From Anagrus nilaparvatae (Eukaryota; Arthropoda; Insecta; Hymenoptera; Mymaridae), in assembly GCA_022575985.1 (NCBI GenBank), contig JAKSXM010000263.1, forward strand, positions 13,868,001 through 13,932,000: 64,000 bases of DNA. Reading direction: 5' to 3'. This document shows, in pieces, positions 1 to 11,679 of this stretch (positions are counted from its first letter, which is position 1; every line of letters begins with the position of its first letter). The translations under genes were made by a program, and so were the position numbers. Under the pieces are notes generated by a model. The model saw only the letters and a program-made list of their open reading frames with translations. It searched no databases and was not told the DNA's origin.

Positions 1-361
1 TGATCAGGTATTGAGTGGCTGAGCAGATAATTAAAAAATTGAATAAAATAATTTCGTAAAAGCCATTATTTTCGATGAAGCTGTTAAAAAAATTTCAAGA
101 GGAAAAATCATCCACTTTCGATATAGTATGCTTAACAAATAATTTTAAAAATTATACGATGGATATATATATAGATATATAGTATCTACAAACCAGCAGT
201 GTTGAACTTTAAGATATATTAAATTATTTATAAATATTAATTTAATTATAATTAATTTTAACAATTTTTATTATTATGACTGTCAAAAATTTCAAAATTC
301 CATACTCGCTCAAATCCAATATCTTACTATTCTAGCTCCATAACATAAATAGGTACCTATA
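1..361. other. AT-rich DNA, nothing recognised
   Basis: No coding similarity, RNA gene or repeat unit recognised. If MED13 extends left of the window, this lies in its next intron. Confidence 0.4.
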
Positions 362-545
362 TTAAATCTACAGGGGCGGTATCCCCGGGACGCAAGTGCC
401 CGCGTGACCCTAGATATACGCCGATTTTCCTCTATCTCTCTCTAATTATATAATATACATCGAAAGTCGAAATTGAATTTTTTATAGTTCGATTTTTTTA
501 TCGAATTTTTTGACGTTCGATAGTTCGATTTTATTTAATAAAATT
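362..545 (+). repeat. TTCGA-rich dispersed repeat, copy 1
   Basis: A GC-rich head with short inverted repeats (362-420) is followed by a CTCTCTCTAATT tract and then several TTCGATTTTT / TCGAAATT repeats. Two relatives occur in the window: 45753-45960 in the same orientation and 22400-22590 inverted. The shared order of features (GC hairpin, 'taatatacaggaaa'-like segment, CT-rich tract, TTCGA block) shows a mobile, non-coding element. The superfamily is unknown. From 546 to about 1000 the DNA is AT-rich and I see nothing in it. Confidence 0.5.
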
Positions 546-1004
546 GTTTCGTTTTAGTTATTATTATGTAGTTATATAATAAATATGTTTTCCTTTTTCT
601 TTATTATACAAAATATTTTTTCCTTTTTATTATCGTATTTTAATTTAATTAAAGTAAACTCCGAAATGGAAATTCATTCGTCCAGTCAAGGGCCGTCACG
701 GTGTATTATATTAAGATAGAAAACTAACCTAATCAAACCCCAGTGCTTATTGTTTATATGTTTCATAAAAATAAAAAATGTTTGATTTAATTTTTTTACA
801 ATTGATTATTTAGTGTAAATTAAATTTATTAATATTTTGATATTTCCTAATTAAAAAAAAAGTTATGTAAAAATATATTGTTTAAATATATATAGTGAAG
901 TGACTAAAAATTGTATCTGATTATGTATCTGATGTGTGTATTCTATGATTTTCAAAATTTGGAAATATTTATTTTTTAAAATGTATTTAAAAATTTTGAT
1001 CGTT

Positions 1005-2370
1005 CAAATTGTTTTTTTTGATTTTTTGGCATAAAAGTACGTTTTGAGACCTGAGGAAGCTAAAAAACCGGTTTTTAAAGAAAGTCTGTATGTGTGTATG
1101 TGTGTGTGTACGTACGTACGTACGTACGTTTGTAAGTATGTACGTACGTACGTATTTAATCGCTGATATTTCACAAACATTATGGAATTAAGACCTAATT
1201 TTTTTTCCAAAAATTTTTTCACCAAAAAAGCTCGAGGTACTTTTTTTTTTTTAATTTGGATGTAATACCTCATTTATTTCCACGAAAGTACTTATATTTG
1301 AAAGTATGGTTTTCACATGATATCTCGTATCGGATACTTAATTTTCTGAAAATTGTTTTCCTAAAATTTTTTTCACAAAAAAATACAAAAAATACAAATT
1401 TTTTTTTTCTTTTTGGACGTAGTACCTAATTTATTTCCACGGAAGTACTTGTTTTAAGAACCTTGTTTATAGTAATTTTTTGGATCTGATACTTAATTTT
1501 TTCAAAATTTTTTTTGTCAAAATTAAAAAAAAAGAAAAATAAAAAAAAATGCAATATTTTTTTTTTTGTAGTACCTGATTTAATTCCATTAAAGTACTAA
1601 TATCTGAAAATATTGTAACCGGTGATATTTCACAACCATTATTGAATCAAGACCTAATTTTTTTTTCAAAAATTTGTTCACCAAAAAAGCTCGAGGTACT
1701 TTTTTTTTTTTTTTAATTTGGATGTAATACCTCATTTATTGCCATGAAAGTACTTATATTTAAAAGTATGGTTTTCACATGATATCTCGAATCGGATACT
1801 TAATTTTCTGAAAATTTTTTTCACAAAAAATACAAAAAATACCATTTTGTTTTTCTTTTTGGACGTAGTACCTAATTTATTTCCATGGAAGTACTAGTTT
1901 TAAGAACCTTGTTTATATAGTAATTTTTTGGACCTGATACCGAATTTTTTCAAAATTAAAAAAACAAAAAAATTAAAAAATCTGTAATATTTTTTTTTTT
2001 TTTTTAGTGTAATACTTCCTTTAATTCCATGAAAGTACTAATATTTGAAAATTTTGCAATCGGCGGTATTTAACAACCATTATGGAATTAAGATCTAATT
2101 TTTTTTTCAAAAATTTTTTCATCAAGAGATTTCAAAATACTTTTTTTTTTTTTAATTTAGGTGTAATACCTCATTTATTTCCATAAAAGTACTTATATTT
2201 GAAAGTATGGTTTTTACTCGATATCTCAAATTTGATAATTAATTTTTTGAAAATTTTTTTCCCAAAATTTTTTTCACAAAAAAATACAAAGAATACCAAA
2301 TTTTTTTTTTGTTCGGACGTAGTACCTAATTAATTTCTATGAGAGTACTAGTTTTAGAAAGCTTATTATT
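1005..2370 (-). repeat. Repeat family A: three diverged ~450-bp tandem units
   Basis: Units begin near 1163, 1625 and 2063. Each has the same order: a 'tgatatttcacaa' segment, 'aagacctaatttttt', an A/T homopolymer tract, 'gtaatacctcatttatt', then 'ggacgtagtacctaattt'. Inverted relatives lie at 23570-24882, 48590-49480, 53030-53390, 54120-54450 and 8780-9129. At 1030-1080 this copy holds the complement of the terminal segment also found at 24780-24882 and 63240-63360. No coding potential. The open frame over 1004-1273 is a by-product of the repeats. Confidence 0.7.
1084..1155. repeat. TG and ACGT microsatellite inside repeat family A
   Basis: A TG run passes into repeated TACG units, ending near 1153. 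The equivalent position in the 24 kb copy of the same family holds a long AC run. The microsatellite is therefore a property of this part of the element. Confidence 0.8.
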
Positions 2371-2496
2371 ATTTTTAATTATTATTTTTAATCATGCATT
2401 TCGCTAGATATGCATAAATTACTCTGAATATTAAAAAAATGAGTGGGAAAATTATTATCTGTAACATATAGTCTTCAAAATTTTTTTATTAACACA

Positions 2497-2592
2497 AAGA
2501 GTCCTGTTGGCGTAATGGATAAGGTCGCTGCTTACTGATCAACACGGTTCACAACGGTACCCAGTTCGATCCCGGATGAAGTCGCAGTTTTT
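2497..2592 (+). tRNA. tRNA-Arg-like relic or SINE head (pseudogene)
   Basis: The A-box region (GGCGTAATGGATAAGG) closely resembles the D arm of insect tRNA-Arg. A B-box-like CAGTTCGATCCC follows about 45 bp later, and a T run after 2587 could terminate polymerase III. The anticodon arm and acceptor stem do not pair convincingly and the middle is longer than a normal tRNA. I read this as a tRNA-derived pseudogene or the head of a SINE, not a working tRNA. Confidence 0.45.
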
Positions 2593-2819
2593 TTATTTGA
2601 TAATAAATTAAAAAAAAAAAAAATTAAATTCATTAATGTATAATAATGTAATAATAATTAATAAAAAAAATCGAAAAATAATATAACAAATTATAACAAT
2701 ACCACCTTAAAAAAAAAATACACAAGCGAGGAATAATTAAATAAGTAAACATTAAAATAAAATAACAAATGTAAAAAAAATAAAAGAAAAAAAAAATAAA
2801 TAAATAAATTTTTACTTAT
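2593..2819. other. A-rich low-complexity DNA
   Basis: Mainly A-runs and AATA repeats, following the tRNA-like relic. It could be a SINE tail. No gene. Confidence 0.35.
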
Positions 2820-2980
2820 TTTCTGTTTATTATACATTGAAATGATATGTATTCATAATCATTTCAATAGCTTTAAATATTTGATATAATTTCAATCTCG
2901 CCATTGAATTTATGATATCCGTCATTGGCATATATCAATTGCTTCTAAGTCATTGTTTCAATGGTACCGGTTTTTCAGTG
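2820..2980 (-). mobile_element. Terminal fragment of a TIR element ending CACTGA
   Basis: On the minus strand this begins CACTGAAAAACCGGTACC next to a TA, and continues with 'aatgacttagaagcaattg'. It matches the left end of the large composite element at 38177-38330 and its right end at 44640-44673 plus 52984-52995. It is a third copy of the terminus, and no partner end was found nearby. Confidence 0.6.
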
Positions 2981-3718
2981 TATAAAAATATTAATATAAT
3001 TTTAGTTTAACGTTTTACAATAAATAAGTGTTAAATTAGGTACTTGAAAGGCTCAAAATTTTGATAATGTTTATGCAGAATTTAAAATTACATAAAAATA
3101 TTAGACTCATATTTTTTATTTTTTGAAATTACGAAAATTAACGGAGTTATACAGGTTTCAAAATTTGTCAGAGATCTGACGTCACAATGTATTCATAGAC
3201 CGTAAGCGCAACATTATCGCTTTTTTAATTTTCGTTTCTTCATTTCTTCTATTAATTTCACTGTAAGTGCAATTTCACGTATATTTATATTTCCTTTTTT
3301 TTTATTGCCCATTTCTTAGTACTCGTGTATGTTTAGTTTCATGTAGACGTAGTCAAAAGTATTAATTTTTAAATTTTATTTTCCGAAATTCTTATACAAA
3401 AATTGAAAGGAGATTATGTAATTTAATACAAATAATATCTTACACCGATTGCTATGAGAAATCAGCAAAAATTGAATAGACATAAGAAAATTGTAAAATT
3501 CACGTCTATTTATATCTTTAAATTAAAAAAAAAATTTAATGAAAACTTTTTTCTTTTATAAAAATTAATCTTTCAAAATTTAATACAATAAAAATTTCTT
3601 AAGCACCGTTCCGGGTAACGGAGAGTCTGGTTATCGCAACACTAGTTACTACAAGATCCACATTAAATATAAAAATGTAAAGGATAAACTTTCATTAAAT
3701 AAATTTAAAATTTTTTAC
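2981..3718 (-). other. Probable MED13 intron downstream of exon 3864-3719
   Basis: AT-rich, no exon recognised. The 5' splice site of this intron is the GT at 3718-3717. The next MED13 exon is expected to the left of the window. Confidence 0.45.
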
Positions 3719-3864
3719 CTTTTATTTGACTTTGACTTGATTGTATCCATTCAAGTCTTGAACTAGTAATGCGCCTGACAGCTGGATGTTGACGCACATC
3801 TATACTTGTACAAACTGTACTTTCTCCATGAACGAAAAATGCAAAAGCAAATGAAAGATGATTG
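3719..3864 (-). CDS. MED13: MED13 (skuld) exon, Mediator kinase-module subunit 13, N-terminal domain
   Basis: MED13 links the CDK8/cyclin C kinase module to core Mediator in the nucleus and controls RNA polymerase II transcription. The exon translates to about 48 residues containing FFVHGESTVCTSIDVRQHP, the strongly conserved HGES/VCTS motif of the MED13 N-terminal domain. On the minus strand a pyrimidine-rich ...TTTTTACAG acceptor ends at 3865 and the donor GT follows at 3718-3717. The exon starts with one base completing a split Ser codon: AG at the end of 36953-36791 joins C here, so phase agrees with the other exon. There is no in-frame stop. The longer open frame running to 4052 is intron read-through. 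Later exons should lie left of the window. Confidence 0.88.
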
Positions 3865-4366
3865 CTGTAAAAAAAAGAAATTTTTTCGATAATGCTTTCA
3901 AAAAAGATGTTTAAATTATAAAATACTTCTGATTTTAATAGATTTATTTGACAGGGGCGGTATACTGATAATGAACTATAGATAAGAAATATATTTGAAT
4001 AGATAAATAATAATGCTTGTTGTAGTGAATAATTAAATTTTACATTAAGCAAAATTTATTCCAGAAATTATTCCGGTTATATTTCATGATCATTATGCTA
4101 TTTAGGCCTAAATTTTTTTCGAATATTTTTACATAAAAAAACTCAAACTACTTTTCTATTTATTTGTTAAAATATAAAAATAAAAAACCGCAAAGAATTA
4201 TAAAAAAGCTAAGGCTTTTTTATTTCAGGCACGATCAAATATTTATTGAGTATTTTCTTTTTAATAACCTTGTTGGGATCCACACCTTCATAAATGGAAA
4301 CTATTATTTATTATTACATGTTATTCAAAGTATTCATAAATAATTATTGGAAATTTTTTCTTTTTA

Positions 4367-6405
4367 GTCCTGTCGCCCACCATACTATTTAATGCCATAA
4401 AAGTTCCATGGAAAAAAATGGTTGGTATTTATGTTTTTTGACCCGCTAAACACGAATCCGAGGTCCGTTTTGCAAAATTCGTGGTCAATTTTTTGTTATT
4501 AACAATTTATTGCAAAATTTGACAACAATCTAAAAGTTAAATATCCTGTAGCTAAAACAATGCAAAATTTTAGTAAGCCCCTGATTTTAATATACACATT
4601 TTGACTAACTTAATCCAAATTTTTAATTTATAAGGTCGTATGATTAATTGTTTAAACAATATTTAATTGTTAATAAATTGTTTAAACAAAATTTTTTTGA
4701 AAATTACGTGTGACACCTTTTTATATGTATTTTTTGACCCTCTGATCTCGATTTTCAAGTTATTTTTTGCAAAAAACTTACTTAAAGTAATTGTTTAAAC
4801 AATTTTAATTTGTTTATAAGCCAAAATTAGTAGGTATGTTGCTATTTAAAATTCGACAAAAACATGAATTCCGCAGCTTACAGCTTTTGTGATTTCGAAA
4901 AGTAATCACCAATTTTTTAAAATTATTACTTGCTGTATCCGAATTTTTAATTTGCAATGTCGTAGGACTAATTATTTAAACAATATTAAATTGTTTATAG
5001 TTTATTTAAACAAAATTTTTTTGATAATTACGTGTGACACCTTTTTATATGTATTTTTTGACCCTCTAATCACGATTTTAAGGTTCTTTTTTTCATAAAC
5101 CTTACTTATAGTAATTGTTTAAACAATTTTAATTTGTTTATAATCCAGAATAAGTATGTTGTTAGGTAAAATTCGACAAAAACATGTATTCCGTGGTTTA
5201 CAGTTTTCGTGATTTCAAAAAGTAATCACCAATTTTTTATAATTTTTACTTGCTGTATCCGAATTTTTAATTTGCAATGTCGTAGGTTTAATTGTTTAAA
5301 CAATATTTAATTATTAATAAATTGTTTAAACATATTTTTTTTGAAAATTACGTGTGACACTTTTGTTTATGTATTTTTTGACCCTCTGATCACGATTTTC
5401 AGGTTCTTTTTTTCAAAAACGAACCCCATTTTTTGCTTAAACAATTTAAACTTTAAAATCATATAATAAATAAAATTAACTCTCGGGTTAGTAGTATGAA
5501 AGATTTTTGATGACATTTTTTTGTATAAACATAAATTTTACTATAGTAAAAAAAGCATTTGAATGAACTTAAATACAATGAACTTAAATACAATGTATTC
5601 AGAATTGGAATTTTACCTAACAACATATTTATTCTGGCTTACAAACAAATTAAAATTGTTTAAACAATTACTATAAGTAAGGTTTATGAAAAAAAGAACC
5701 TTAAAATCGTGATCAGAGGGTCAAAAAATACATATAAAAAGGTGTCACACGTAATTATCAAAAAAATTTTGTTTAAATAAACTATAAACAATTTAATATT
5801 GTTTAAACAATTAGTCCTACGACATTGCAAATTAAAAATTTGGATTAAGTGAGTCAAAATATGTATAATAAAATCAGGGGCTTATCAAAATTTTGAATTG
5901 TGTGGAATTCATGTTTTTGTCGAATTTTAAATAGCAACATACTAATTTTGGCTTATAAACAAATTAAAATTGTTTAAACAATTACTATAAGTAAGGTTTA
6001 TGAAAAAAAGAACCATAAAATCGTGATCAGAGGGTCAAAAAATACATATAAAAAGGTGTCACACGTAATTTTCAAAAAAATTTTGTTTAAACAATTTATT
6101 AACAATTAAATATTGTTTAAACAATTAATCATACGACCTTATAAATTAGAAATTTGGATTAAGTGAGTCAAAATGTGTATAATAAAATCAGGGGCTTACC
6201 AAAATTTTGAATTGTTTTAGCTACAGGATATTTAACTTTTAGATTGTTGTCAAATTTTGCAATAAATTGTTAATAACAAAAAATTGACCACGAATTTTGC
6301 AAAACGGACCTCGGATTCGTGTTTAGCGGGTCAAAAAACATAATTACCAACCATTTTTTTCCATGGAACTTTTATGGCATTAAATAGTATGGTGGGTGAC
6401 AGGAC
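4367..6405. mobile_element. Foldback (inverted-repeat) element with TA target duplications
   Basis: The termini GTCCTGTCGCCCACCATAC (4367) and its complement ending at 6405 are flanked by TA on both sides (4365-4366, 6406-6407). The outer arms (4367-4625 and 6150-6405) are nearly identical inverted copies. Between them are about five diverged ~320-370-bp subunits, three in one orientation and two inverted, each carrying GTTTAAAC palindromes and a 'gtgtgacacctttttatatg' segment. No transposase. TA duplication and long TIRs suggest a Tc1/mariner-type non-autonomous element, but this is inferred. Confidence 0.8.
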
Positions 6406-6407
6406 TA

Positions 6408-7899
6408 TTTACTCGAATTCACATAAAAATATTTAAAATTTATAAAGAAAAACTTTTTATCTGCATTAATTAATATAAATCTTAGGGTTTGGATTATTCG
6501 TATTTATTTTTCACCATAACATGATCGTTTGCTGAATATTACTGATCAATAAAACTGGCACCAACTTTTTTTTAATGATAATTTATTAAAATGTGCTGTG
6601 AAAATATAAAATATACTTTGAGTTTCTAAATTTGATTAAAACATCTAAATCTTCAAGTATATATAAATCTTTCTTAATCCTGAAAAAAATCAAAGAAAAA
6701 TTTTAATTTCCCATATTCTTTAAAAAGAATATATTAACATTTTTTAATTAGCTAAATCAAATTCTACCTGTGTGCCTTAAGATATTAGTTTTTATCTGAG
6801 AAAAGATGATATCAAATTTATTAACAGCAATGTATGCTTAAAGTAAGGTAATTAAAAGCCAATACTGCTGAAAAACAAGTATTAGTTTAAATTCGAGTAC
6901 TTATTTAATTTAATAGAACTTACTATATATCATCTTTTTTAAAAATTTTGCATAAAAATAATAATTAAAAAAAATATAAATTTACAAATTTATATATTAT
7001 TTATTATTTTTATCCACATTTTTAAAAAAATAGAAGAAGTTAAAAAAGTTGTTTTAAATTACGCGCTTAAATTTAAACTAGAAGACTTTCAGTAGTAGTT
7101 AGGTTAGTCCGTTTAGTCGACTGCTAGGTTAATGGCTGTGTTTATAAATTTGTTATTATTTTTTTCAGGTTTATTTTGAATTCTTTGGTAAATAAACAAA
7201 AGTTTGATTCAGATTAGTATAAAAATTTTTAATATTTTTTTTAAATTAGTATAAAGAACTTAATTTCTTTGTTTTTTATTTTTCAGCATTAGAATTATGT
7301 TTATGGCAAAAACTGAGTGAACTGTGAAAGGTGAGGTTTAGTTATGGTTTTTCTTAATCTTAAAGTAATTTAATATGCTTAAAAATTTCTAGATTCCAGC
7401 CAAAAAAAGTAAAAAAAATAATGCATAATGTTATGTTTGACACATTATCGTCAGTGTTTATTCTCCAGAAGATGTTACATGTGGATGGTGACTACTTATT
7501 TATTTGTAGTTTATTATAGCTGAGGTTGCTATGGAAATGCAATTATATGGTCATGTTTGAATTACAGGCATGGATGACTTTTAGAGATTATACGCATGAG
7601 CAATTCAGAAAACTAGTTATGCTTGCTCGACCATAAGTTCGCTAATCGAATTAAAGATCAATGTATTTGCTATATAATTACATTTGCCTGGTCATATATG
7701 AATTACACATGGATGACTTTAAAAGTATAAGATTATGTGCATGGAAAATTTAGAAACTAATTAAGTATATGTGACCTTAAAGTCGTTTGTATAGCGTTCG
7801 CTATTATTAAGAATCAAAGCATTAAGAATCAAAGCATTTGGCAAAAAATATAGGAGGTGAAAAATTGGTCTTAAACTTATATTATATTCTTAAACTTAT
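6408..7899. other. AT-rich intron DNA, nothing recognised
   Basis: No open frame of substance, no repeat partner and no RNA gene seen. Composition rises slightly in GC near 7100-7140 and 7440-7700, which might mark the body of the Helitron-like element ending at 8473. Confidence 0.35.
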
Positions 7900-8473
7900 T
7901 AGACTGGGCGTAGTACAGTCTATACCCGCGAAGTCTATGTCGCTTTTGTTTGCGCTCGATAATGTCACAGTAATATCCGATAAGGTTTAAAATTTACATG
8001 AAAGTTAATACCGAGTCAAAGATGAACTGATTAAATTTTGGGCCAAATCGGACATATACTGCCGGAATGATGACCAATTTATCGAAATAACAGTGTCAAG
8101 AACACAAAAGAAAATTTTTATAAGGTTAGTTATTTTTTTATTTTTTTTTTTACTCAAAATTTTTAAATAATAAAATGCAATACTATTTCAGGACAAAATA
8201 TTTAAAAAAATTTTAATTAACATAACTAATTCAAGCAATAATACTTCAAATCGAATATTTTAATTATCAAACAATTAAGAAATTGAATTAATAATTAACA
8301 TCAAATTAACAACTGATTGTTAATCAGTTGTTAATAAGTTTAGCAGTTAAGTTTAAAGTTATATTCTTTCTAATTAATTGTCTTTTAATTTCTAATTGTA
8401 AACATGAGCTTTTTCACCACACTCGACGCTTTGCGGGGGTTGGCGCGCGCAGCGCGCAGGGGGCGGAGCCCCC
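7900..8473 (+). mobile_element. Helitron-like element, 3' end (CTAG)
   Basis: The right end is GC-rich with two consecutive hairpins (GCGCGC-gca-GCGCGC and GGGGGC-gga-GCCCCC), then CTAG followed by TT. Helitrons end in CTRR just after a hairpin and insert 5' of a T. A closely related end, with the same GGGGGTTGGC start and the same CCCCCTAG/TT junction, occurs inverted at 60366-60410. The 5' end was not located. 7900 is only where GC content rises. No Rep/helicase coding is seen, so this is non-autonomous. Confidence 0.5.
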
Positions 8474-8479
8474 TAGTTC

Positions 8480-9129
8480 AATATAAATTTTTAATATTTT
8501 AAATAGTAATTATATCAAGTATATTTAAAAAAAAAAAAAACGCTGACAAACAATTGGCACTGTGGTTTTTCATTAGCAATAAAAAAAATGTTCTTCGTGA
8601 TCTATTTTACCTAACAAAGCATAATGTAATAAGAAAAACTAAAAACGATCTTTTCCCTGAAATTGTCAGTTTAACATCTCCTGGAAAAAATTAGGTTTAA
8701 AAAAAAGAAGATTTTTTTAAACCTGTGCATGATCTTCTTTTATGATAATTATGTCTGTTGGACATTTTTTCATGTAGCTGGCGTAGTTATATTGAATTTC
8801 GAAAATTAGTACTTCCATTGAAAAAAATTAGGTACTATGTCCAAGGGTATTATATTTTATTCCATTATAATCCTAGGTATTAGGTACTATCTCACTATGT
8901 CCATAAAGAATAAAAAATACATTGTCTCTTATATTTTTTGGTGGGAAGTTTTGAGAGAACTTTTAAAAAAATTAAGTATCAGTTTGGAGATATCGAGTAA
9001 AAATAATAATTCTAGTTATAAGTACTTTCATAGAAATGAATTATGTACTACCTCAAAAAAAATTAGTGTTTTTGTTTTTTTAAAGAGAAAAATTTTGAGA
9101 CAAAAATTTTTCGAAAACTTAGGTATTAA
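8480..9129 (+). repeat. Mixed dispersed repeat plus repeat family A fragment
   Basis: 8540-8640 matches 48829-48905 (CAATTGGCACTGTGG-type segment, then 'atctattttacctaac'), and 8780-9129 is a family A unit in plus orientation. The open frame at 8837-9145 is a chance product of family A and is not called as a gene. Confidence 0.5.
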
Positions 9130-9838
9130 GGGGGGAAGGCTATGAAATGCTATGTTTTTTCAAATAGGATTTTTATTATGAAGGAGTTGAAATAAATGAA
9201 TAAAATTTTAGGAGAATATTGTTTATGTATTAAAATTGAAAATTGTAAATTTTCGAATAAAAATTTTCCAAAATGGCGGAGTTACAGCTGCTGAAAGTCG
9301 GCGGGTTTTGAAATCGGCGTACCATCTGGAGCATTCAATATAAGTCAAAAAAAAAAAAAAAAAAAAAAAAAAAATGCAATTAAAACACGTGTATTTTCTA
9401 TATGAACCTAAAAAAAAAAAAAAAAAAAAAAAAAATTTTTTGCAAAAATGGGAACGTATTTTAAAAAATTGACCATTTTTTCGGACTTTAAAATAGGCCA
9501 AAAGGTTCCTTAAACTTAAAATATTTTAAAACACGTAGGTTCATATAGAAGGTAATAGGTATATAATGTTGTAAAAAAAATGTCATGCAGATCGGATTAA
9601 CCGTTTTTGAGTTAGGTTGCACGCCAGTTCAAAAAAAGTAGTTTCGAGAAAAACGAGTTTAAAGTTTTGAAGAGTGTATAGTCGAACCGCGACTACTCTC
9701 GGTGAAGTAGCTATAACACCAAAAGTATTTAAAATAAATGTCTAAAAATTTTTTTACATACTTTTCAGATGTTCTACTAACTTTCTAGAAAAAAAAAATT
9801 TTTTTGATTCTGGATTTAATTTTCATAGCCTTCCCCCC
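9130..9838. mobile_element. TTAA-flanked MITE (piggyBac-like target site)
   Basis: Terminal inverted repeats GGGGGGAAGGCTATGAAA at 9130 and the complement TTTTCATAGCCTTCCCCCC at 9820-9838, each directly bordered by TTAA (9126-9129 and 9839-9842). Length 709 bp with two internal A-runs and no coding capacity. TTAA duplications are typical of piggyBac-superfamily elements. The TIR begins with G rather than the usual C run, so the superfamily call is an inference. Confidence 0.75.
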
Positions 9839-9842
9839 TTAA

Positions 9843-10974
9843 TACAGGAAAGGAGGTAAAATCTCAAAGGACTAATTAGAGGCAAATAGCAGATACTTGA
9901 AATAACTTGAACTTTTCTAAGAAAGGTGCCCAGTACCCAAGTAATTAACTTCGGATGCTAGGGAAAAGCGCTGGGGGTGGGGGGGTTAAACTTCTTGGGG
10001 GAAAGGGGTAAAAAAACTTTAAAAATCGATAAATTATCGTTTTTTATCATACAATTATTCAATACAATTTTTCATAAAAATAAACCCCTTTCGAGTTATA
10101 ACGCAAGGAAAAGTGTAATTTTTTTTTAATTTACTAAAAATCTGGTAGTATTACAAAAAAAATGATATATTACTTATATGAAGCATTTTAGTTGACAAAT
10201 AAATTGATTTTTTTTAAATTTTTGTACGATTAATATTACAGATATGAACATGGTAAAAATGGTTGTGAAACGAAAAATGAAGAAACCAGATCGTTCTGGC
10301 GTAAATAACCGGAAAAATATTACTTTCACAAAAAAAATAATTATTATCATTTTGCAAGATGACAAAATTGTGAAAATTTTGAGACCATTCAGAACCGTTT
10401 TCAATAAGCTGAAAAAAAGTTATGGGAAAAATAGCTTTTTTCCAATTTTTTTTATGCCCATTTTTTAACATCATCTAAGCCAAATGCTTTATAAAAAAAT
10501 CCTTTGATGAAAAGTCAGAACACTTGTTCCTAAATATGTCAAGCCATTTTTGGCCCTATCGGGTAATTATTGTTTACGTTTTGGCATGATAAAGTTGGGT
10601 AAAATCGTATATTTTGTAAGGAATTTTCAGTTTTTGGCCAGCAGCGTGAACATTATTTATTTTAAACAGCCAAATTTTTTACCATTTATTCCAACTTATT
10701 TGTATTTCAATTTTTTGTTATAATTTTTCATCTATAAGCAAATTTGGAAGTAAAATTGCCTATTTTATGTTTACAACGGTAAACGCTCTTTTTCGTCAGG
10801 TGAAATTAAAAAAAATGGCCGATCCAATTGAAATGTTTCATATGACATGAAATTTCGGCGATAACCTTAGCCTTGAAATGGTTTATTGTACATCTCGTTA
10901 TCATTAGCCAAAAAAAAGTTATGGCCAAAAACGCTTTTTTTTCAACAATTAAAGGAAATTTTTATAGTTAATCC
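9843..10974. repeat. Left part of an inverted repeat interrupted by a LINE
   Basis: 10430-10570 is matched in inverse orientation by 13240-13365 ('atgcccattttttaacatca', then a TCTAAG segment, then a TATCGGG segment). The R1-like LINE at 10975-12830 lies between them, so it probably inserted into an older foldback element. Three overlapping open frames at 10174-10474, on both strands, are not supported as genes. Confidence 0.5.
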
Positions 10975-11679
10975 ATGGGTTCCTAACTCCAGTCCTAAGC
11001 CCGGCGCCTCATAAGGCTGAGGAAAGAGAAAGGTAGTTCAGGCCACCTTCTTAAGGTTGAACTAGAATCAGAGATACTGGACATAGCTTTCTGGAACAAC
11101 TCAGGGTGCCCTATAAACGGGTCCCATCCCTTGCTTTTCTCTGTGGAACACGCATACTGCTGAACCCAATACACTGTCATTGAGTATGCTGCAGATAGCT
11201 TATGGCTCTCTGGAATAACTGCTTTTCCTCTGTGCATCCTTAGTGAGCGTGCTGCAGATTGCTATCCATTAGTATCTCTGAGGAAACGGCACACCAAAAG
11301 GGGCTCCAAGGTTTTCTCCAAACTTAAGTGCGAATTAAGCCACATACGGGGCCGCTTTAGACCTGTATTGGCTCTTAGCATGGGAGATTTCCACTTCGAG
11401 CACAGCGACGCAGCCGGTTAATGGTTAGTTGCGAGTCCCGATAAACTACGACTCAAGGTTATTATTTTATTTTCTAGTCTAGTGAAGGTAAGCCTCGGGG
11501 CCAGGAAGTCTTCGGCCTTTCTGGATGGGCTTGGCAAACTCAAGGAACCCTAGCTGAGTTTGAGGAAACTCTAAAAGCCTCCACCGTGTGTCCGCCGTGT
11601 GTCTGGATCAGAATAGGAGCATGCTACGAGAACTGCTGTAGGAAAGTCTCCCCAAAAGACTCGTAGCTGCCCAGTAATA

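Noticed and set aside
362..420. CAGGGGCGGTAT similarity between 371-382 and 3953-3964, considered as hAT termini
   Set aside because: No matching inverse end or 8-bp duplication was found for either, so it may be coincidence.
3865..4052. Extension of the MED13-containing open frame beyond the exon
   Set aside because: The Phe/Tyr/Ile-rich translation upstream of the acceptor has no MED13 similarity, and the splice acceptor at 3865 explains the boundary.
10174..10474. Three overlapping open frames on both strands
   Set aside because: They overlap the arm of an inverted repeat, are low complexity and show no family motif.
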